Source of the DNA: Polyodon spathula
Lineage: Eukaryota > Chordata > Actinopteri > Acipenseriformes > Polyodontidae
Direction: 5' to 3'
Assembly (NCBI RefSeq): GCF_017654505.1
Contig: NC_054536.1
Location: forward strand, 29,587,970-29,651,969
DNA length: 64,000 nucleotides
Part shown: one piece after another, positions 58,612-64,000 of the stretch
Position numbering within the stretch: position 1 is the first letter of the stretch
Layout: every line of letters starts with the position of its first letter
Notes under the pieces: generated by a model
Told to the model about the DNA's origin: nothing
The model's database searches: none
The model's input: only the letters and a program-made list of their open reading frames with translations
Position numbers and translations under genes: made by a program

Positions 58612-58904
58612 TTTATCTACACATCCTACCCCACAACTTCCAAGTGAAAAAAATATTCTAGAAATTTGTAGAAAATTAATTAAAAATAAAAACTGAAATA
58701 GCTTGGTTGGATAAGTGTCCACCCCCCTTGTAATAGCAATCCTAAATTAGCTCAGGTGTAACCAATCGCCTTCAAAATCACACACCAAGTTAAGTGGCCT
58801 CCACCTGTGTTAAATTGTAGTGAGTCACATGATTTCAGGATAAATTCAGCAGTTCCTGTAGGTTCCCTCTGCTGGGTAGTGCATTTCAAAGCAAAGACTC
58901 AACC

Positions 58905-59921
58905 ATGAGCACCAAGGCGCTTTCAAAAGAACTCCAGGACAAAGTTGTTGAAAGGCACAGATCAGGGAATGGGTATAAAAAAATATCAAATACCTTGAAT
59001 ATCTCTTGGAGCACGGTCAAGACGATTATTAAGAAGGGGAAGGTGTATGGCACCACCAAGACCCTGCCAAGATCAGGCCGGCCCTCCAAACTGGATGACC
59101 GAGCAAGGAGACTGATCAGAGAGGCTACCAAGAGGCCAATGGCAACTTTGCAAGAGCTACAGGCTTTTATGGCCAAGACTGGTCAAAGTGTGCATGTGAC
59201 AACAATATCCCAAGCACTCCACAAATCTGGCTTGTATAGTAGGGTGGCAAGAAGGAAGCCATTACCCAAGAAATCCCACCTTGAATCCCATTTGAAGTAT
59301 GCAAAAAACGCTCAAGAGATTCTGTAGCCATGTGGCAAAAAGTTTTGTGGTCTGACGAAACTAAAATGGAACTTTTTTGGCCTAAATGCAAAGCGTTATG
59401 TTTGGCACAAACCCAACACAGTGCATCACCCAAAGAACACCATCCCCACTGTAAAGTGTGGTGGTGGCAGCATCATGTTATGGGGATGTTTCTCATTGGC
59501 AGGGACTGGGGCACTTGTCAGGATAAAAGGGAAAATTAGTGGAGCAAAGTACAGAGAAGTCCTTGAGGAAAACCTGCTGCCCTCTGAAAGTAAGCTGAAA
59601 CTGGGACAGAAGTTCACCTTTCAGCATGACAACGACCCAAAGCACACAGCCAAATCTACATTGGAGTAGCTAAGGAACAAAAAGGTAAATGTCCTTGAGT
59701 GGTCCAGTCAGAGCCCCGGCCTAAATCCAAGTGAAAATTTGTGGCATGATTTGAAGATTGTTGTCCATCAATGCTCCCCATGGAACTTGACAGAGCCTGA
59801 ACAGTTTTGTAAAGAAGAATGGTCAAATATTGCCAAATCTAGGTGTGGAAAGTTGGTAGAGACCTATCCCAACAGACTCACAGCTGTAATTGCTGCCAAA
59901 GGTGCTTCCACCAAGTATTAA
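58905..59921 (+). pseudogene. Tc1-like transposase (DD34E), degraded
   Basis: Starts MSTKALSKELQDKVVERHRS with a paired helix-turn-helix (YKKISNTLNISWSTVKTIIK, then PRSGRPSKLDDRARRLIREA including the GRPR-like hook). The catalytic core shows LWSDET-type VVSDETKMELF (first Asp), GGGSIMLWGCFSLAGTGALV, FTFQHDNDPKHTAKSTLE (second Asp) and SPGLNPSENLWHDLKIVVH (Glu), ending KLVETYPNRLTAVIAAKGAS and TKY. Cut-and-paste transposases of this family act on the terminal repeats in the nucleus. Broken by TAG at 59325, a frameshift near 59400, and TAG at 59667. DDE residues survive. About 340 codons, the family's usual length. Confidence 0.93.
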
Positions 59922-60350
59922 CTCACAAGACTTATCCAGTTATGATCTTTCAGTTTTGTATTTTTAATATATAATTTTTTCTCAGTAAAAACTTTTTCCC
60001 CCTTAACAGTGTGGCGTATGGTGTGTAGATAAGTGGAAAAAAATCCTCATTTAAATGCATGAAACTCTTGAGGCACTGACACAACAAAATCAAGTGTAGA
60101 CTTTCTATAGGCACTGTATGTGTGTGTGTACCAAGATACCTGGTGGTACAGTAGATAGTACTTATTTAATGGGGTAGTATTTTGTTGGCTTTGGGAGGAA
60201 TGAGATGCCGCTAATATGCTATTAGTAAAGTGCTTGCTGACTGCTTTGCTAATATTATATTATTTTCATATCTGTAGTATTATTTTGTGATTGGTAATGC
60301 CATTCACTTCTCGTATTCAGTAGTGAGAGCAGTAAAAACCTCTATGCCAC

Positions 60351-60699
60351 TGTGACAGGGTGCAGCCTGCCCGTGTGTTTCTGTGGTGTTTAGAGTGGAT
60401 CTGAGTTAATGAGTTTGTGTGAGGAATGTGTGAAAGGTGCTGCAGCTGATGAGGTGCGAATTGCCCAATTAGCTGCAGCACCTATGTAAAAGGGAGTGGT
60501 TGGGAGAATGAGAGGACCTGTTTAGTAGCGGTGAGTGAGAGTGTGTAAGCAGTGTTTTTGCTAATTGTTTAGACTGTTTTGTGTCTTTATTTGGCCATCG
60601 TGCCCTTTTGTTTTGTTTGGTAATTATTATTTAATTAAAAGTATTTCATTTGCTGCACTTTCTGTCTCTTAGTCTCCTCACTTTGGCTACCCTGCCACA
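60351..60699 (+). mobile_element. Solo LTR with 5-bp target duplication GCCAC
   Basis: Begins TGTGACAGGGTGCAGCC and ends CCCTGCCACA, flanked by GCCAC at 60346-60350 and GCCAC at 60700-60704. Length 349 bp. A TATGTAAAAGGGAG box may be the U3 TATA and a TAATTAAAAG stretch lies near the end. No internal genes remain. The flank repeats part of the LTR end, so the duplication should be checked against an empty site. Confidence 0.75.
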
Positions 60700-60730
60700 G
60701 CCACCTAATTGTTACACTCAGAATTAAGGT

Positions 60731-60810
60731 TTAAATAGATACACTAGATAGGTAGATTAATAGATTTGTAGATAGCTAAATATGTTGAGAGGTAGGTAGA
60801 TAGAATAACT
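60731..60810. repeat. Decayed (TAGA)n tract
   Basis: Repeated TAGATA/TAGGTAGA words with many interruptions. Confidence 0.6.
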
Positions 60811-62064
60811 CAAACATTTCCAGAAGTATGGTAGAAATATGAAGGGTACTGTATAGCTAGTTCTGCCAGACACAGATCAGAAAAAAACAAGTTTGTTATT
60901 GAACCATATCCTTTTAAATAGCAATATCCACAATGAATTGATTGGTATTGTGTCAGCCTAATGAACAGTAAGTTGAGTAGTGGTTAATGTGGGCCTCAAG
61001 GACTTTTTAAGAGGCAGTGTGAATTATGAGCTTTGATTATTTCCCAGGGCCAGTTCGCTCATTCAAAGGATAATTTGCATTATTTGAAGCATGTTTGAAG
61101 TTCGAGATCACTGTCATCAATCTGGAATACGTTACCATTATTCATAGCAATGAGGTTTATATGCTAAAAACTATTGAACAGATTTGTTTCTGAATGTTGT
61201 ACCTTTTAAGGAAGTGTATCAGTAAGCAAGTCATTCTTACTACATAATGTTCTCATTAGGTATACAAATCCGGGGTCCAACGATTTTACTACCCATGAAC
61301 CAACCGTAAAACACTTTAATACTGCTTACTGAATATCATACACTTCCATCCCTCTCAACCACATTGCAGTTCTCTCAGTTTCAACAACGGCAGTGACTGA
61401 GGCATGGTTAATGCAGCAGGTATTCAGCACTCAGTAGCAATGCCACCAGTTTACTAATGAGCCAGATCAATACAAATCTGAAGGATGTTGTTAAAGCCAA
61501 GGGTTAGGTCTCCTAATGCTTGAAAGATGTCACAGCTACAACACAGCTTGCAACGTCAATGGCCAACTATAAGTTACCAAGGAAACATGTATATTCAAGA
61601 GATTAGTTGATGGACTTTTTTGTGCAGTGGTATTTAAAACTGTCTTATTTACAGTCCAAATTTAAAACAAATATTAGGACAGACTATTATTTAAAAATGA
61701 ACATCTGATGCAGAGGTCGTTATTTGGTAGATAACTGGCAGAGACTTAAGTGTCACAATGAAAAGACAAGGTCCATTATCTACAGACCACTGCAGAGCAT
61801 CTTAGTGCTATCATAAAACACATTTTAAATGTGTTTAGGTAAGATTGTTGGACTGGATCTCTGCTTAGACTCCTTGAAATTGATGTTGCTGTTTTAAAGC
61901 GAGCTTCAGGATTCTAAAGTCCTGTTGGCTTTTAAAGGACATCTACAGTACCTGTGGGATATTGACACACTCTACTGGAAACCCGATTGACTGAGGTTTA
62001 TAATATTGCTTAATGTTTGTCAACTCCCAGTAGTAATGGTTCTTGCTCTCTGTGTCACCCACAG

Positions 62065-62190
62065 GGTGAAGAAAAACGGCTGTCTGATAAGAGCCTGCAT
62101 TCCCCTGCCTCTCCCTCGGCAGTCCCTGACCACATGAAGTGTAACATTCTCAAAGCACAGATGGACGCTGCCTTCAGGGTGGGGGTGCAG
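62065..62190 (+). CDS. EPB41L4B: EPB41L4B tail exon: conserved KCNILKAQMDA motif
   Basis: This 126-bp exon lies between CACCCACAG and GTAAAG and is a whole number of codons. It encodes GEEKRLSDKSLHSPASPSAV, PDHMKCNILKAQMDAAFRVG and VQ. The motif PD.(M/F)K.NILKAQ is also found in the EPB41L5 tail. No exon follows before the window ends at 64000, so the last part of the gene lies downstream. Confidence 0.9.
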
Positions 62191-62759
62191 GTAAAGCACT
62201 AGGACTCTTACACCTTTAATCAGCACATATCTTTAATCACTCAGACCCTTTACTTACTAAATATCTTGGTATCCCTGAGTAGATAATCATCTCTTCTTTA
62301 AAAATATGCTACGTATTTTAATGAGCAAGACATCTCACAAGTACAATTTTACCTTGTAACTTTTTTTAGGAAAGAAGTACAACTGGGGTTGTGAAGTTTG
62401 TTGCCAGATAACTTAACTAAGACTACTTGCTCACTATATATCTTGTCTTTTAAAAATATGCTAAGGATTTTAATGAGCACTGTATAGTAGGCAATTAGAA
62501 CTCCTGAACTCGGGTGAAAGCATCTTAAAACCGTGTAATAGGGGCCTGAATATCCGCTGATAGACAGGAGAGGGACTGGAGGTTGTGACCGTCACGCCAT
62601 GCAGGCGTGAAAAGTTCAGTTTCATGAGAAGAGTAGGTGTTAAAACTTCATGCTGATATTGGACTCACGCCAAGATAAGCACCAACTAAGACGTAGCTTC
62701 TTTTATTCTATACTAATGTGTTCCATCTGCATTTCCTTCCATCTGATGATGTAGATATC
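62191..62759. other. Intron, nothing recognised
   Basis: Contains a short internal duplication: TTTAAAAATATGCTA followed by TTTTAATGAGCA occurs at about 62297 and 62449. No element recognised. Confidence 0.5.
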
Positions 62760-64000
62760 CTTCTACCTGGTGTTGATGGATGAAGTGTAATGCTAGCTCA
62801 GAGATCAGCCTGTTTTGCCTCCCTGGCGCATCAGCACACACAATGGCTGCAATGCTGGCTCCAGGGATCAACCACGTTGCGGCCTCCCTAGCGCATCAGT
62901 ATGACAACCGTCTTGACTGAGCTGAGTAGGGTACTTCTCTGGGATCTTCAAGTGGGCACCTTCCATCCTTGGTGTTTCATCAACTAGCCCACGACACCTT
63001 AAGAGGGCTCGTCAGTGATTCTGGCATCCCAGCATCATCCCCCACTCAGCTAAGCCCAGGGTGAACAAAGCGTGCTGATCGAGAACACAGGGCAATATCA
63101 GGTCAAAGGTTAGTGGTGGCAATCTCAGGTGGAAAAATAAGCCGTTGTCCAACATCTGCCAGCATTTTCCAGTCTGTAGCAGCTTCCAGTTGTCCTAGAC
63201 GAGTTTTGGTTTTAATACCTTTTCTTGGAGCTTCTCCCCTGGAAGGAGGAATGTTGTTCTTCATGTGTCATATATTGCTGGCATTGGTGGCACACTCCAC
63301 TTGTCTTCCAGTGCTAAGGCCAGACATCGCACCACCTGGTCATGACGCCAGGTAAACCATCCTTGGCTAAGACCCACCTTACATCCTGTCAAAATATGTC
63401 TTGATGTACCTGGCAGTAAATACAAAGGACACCATGGATCCTCACCTACACATAGATTAAGGTTCTGTGGTGATGGGAGAACATCGTATGTTGACCCGAT
63501 GAAAAAACTGATCCTGCTCTGTTCCATTGTCCATAGATCTTGCCAGCTGATCTTACGTTGTTCCACAGTCCCATGTTGTCCTTTCTCTCTGCTTTGCCTG
63601 GGAAACTGCCTTTTATGCACCTCATCCTCTCCTCCTACTTTTACACCTCATTGACTACCAGCTTCCTCCGATAAGCTGGGGCTGCTTTGTGCCATGTAGG
63701 AGGAGCTGAACTGAGACCATGCTGTACTTGCCCCATGATCTCATTGATATGAAGGGCAGCCTTTGCATCTTCCACAGCTTCCTTTGCCACCCACTTTCTT
63801 CCAGTTTTCAACACAGGTGCTGCTTCCCTGACACATTCATCGTGTGACTCTACCAATGTAATTTCCAATCGAACCTTGGTGCACTTAAACTCCTCAGTTA
63901 GAGCTGAAAACTGTGCTGAGGCAGCATGGAACTCCTAACCATTTCCTGACGTATGAATTTCTCTGCTGTTGTCAAGGAAACCTTATACACAGTGAGTGGC
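62760..64000 (-). pseudogene. Non-LTR (LINE) remnant, second copy, runs off the window
   Basis: The 3' part (62760-63060) matches 17757-18010: GGTGTTGATGGATG, GGCTCCAGGGATCAACCA, GCGGCCTCCCTAGCGC. Minus-strand frames give WQDLWTMEQSRISFFIGSTY, LPSPQNLNLCVGEDPWCPLY and LPGTSRHILTGCK, then GWFTWRHDQVVRCLALALED. Another piece at 63641-63868 reads RKWVAKEAVEDAKAALHINE. Frames are shifted between pieces. This copy keeps the CPLY/HILTGC box better than the one at 18405. The reverse transcriptase core would lie beyond 64000. Confidence 0.75.

Larger units (their letters stand above)
57866..60116 (+). mobile_element. Tc1/mariner-type DNA transposon, with nested insertion
   Basis: Outer ends CAATGCCTATAGAAAGTCTA (57866) and the complement TAGACTTTCTATAGGCACTG (to 60116) are flanked by TA on both sides (57864-57865, 60117-60118), the Tc1 target duplication. 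An inner repeat GTGTCCACCCCCCTTGTAAT at about 58716 suggests the IR/DR type of end. The transposase pseudogene runs 58905-59921. About 670 bp of unrelated sequence (57938-58611) interrupts the left end. Confidence 0.92.
53036..62064. other. 9-kb intron: ATT repeat, piggyBac tail, nested Tc1, solo LTR
   Basis: Holds (TTA)n at 53695-53750, a dispersed repeat (55540-55970), a possible hAT end (56111), a piggyBac transposase tail (56690-57504), a Tc1 element with a nested insertion (57866-60116) and a solo LTR (60351-60699). 53760-55320 and 60820-62064 show nothing recognisable; a decayed TAGA tract lies at 60731-60810. Confidence 0.65.

Noticed and set aside
57629..58722. Tyr-Ile repeat frames
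   Set aside because: Translations of TA microsatellites.

Overview
The window is vertebrate nuclear DNA, almost certainly from a ray-finned fish. It is AT-rich, has no bacterial gene organisation, and carries one plus-strand gene split into small exons with GT-AG borders. The introns are packed with fish-type transposable elements (DIRS, Tc1, piggyBac, hAT-like MITEs, non-LTR elements, tRNA-derived SINEs, solo LTRs). The SINE and the DIRS family remind me of sturgeon/paddlefish repeats, so a non-teleost actinopterygian is my best guess (inference, not tested).

The only host gene I can support is an internal part of a FERM-domain cytoskeletal linker of the EPB41L4B (EHM2/LULU2) type. Sixteen exons from 1709 to 62190 join in one open frame of 492 codons with matching intron phases. 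Exons at 1709-17469 encode the end of the F1 lobe and the F2 lobe. Exons at 21870-22902 encode the F3 (PH/PTB-like) lobe. The exon at 26861 encodes the FERM-adjacent basic/Ser region. Exons from 28123 onward encode the low-complexity tail, including a His-rich exon at 43703. A seventeenth exon at 32417 has a stop codon and a poly(A) signal about 1.1 kb downstream; it would give a short isoform. The promoter, first exons and last exons lie outside the window.

Repeats by region. 1.7-8.3 kb: microsatellites, a 40/46-bp minisatellite, a SINE, and two arms of an inverted repeat flanking three exons. 9.06-12.0 kb: a gutted DIRS element holding a broken Tc1. 14.8-16.9 kb: Tc1 debris and a second SINE. 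17.75-20.1 kb: a minus-strand non-LTR element split by a TTAA-flanked piggyBac-like MITE, followed by a hAT-like MITE and a second, oppositely oriented copy of the TTAA MITE. 23.6-26.4 kb: a DIRS reverse transcriptase/RNase H/tyrosine recombinase fragment. 35.5-36.2 kb: a solo LTR with perfect 5-bp target duplication. 38.3-41.6 kb: the structurally most complete DIRS copy, with inverted ends and an internal complementary region. 44-50 kb: diverged dispersed repeats, an LTR-like pair and non-LTR debris. 55.5-60.7 kb: a piggyBac transposase tail, a Tc1 element with an inverted-arm element nested inside it, and another solo LTR. 62.76-64.0 kb: a second copy of the 17.75-kb non-LTR element.

Every transposon coding region I could read is broken by stops, frameshifts or deletions. 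Exon borders are base-exact readings of the sequence. Most repeat borders are approximate unless a target duplication is quoted. Family names rest on recognition of motifs from memory; no database search was possible.
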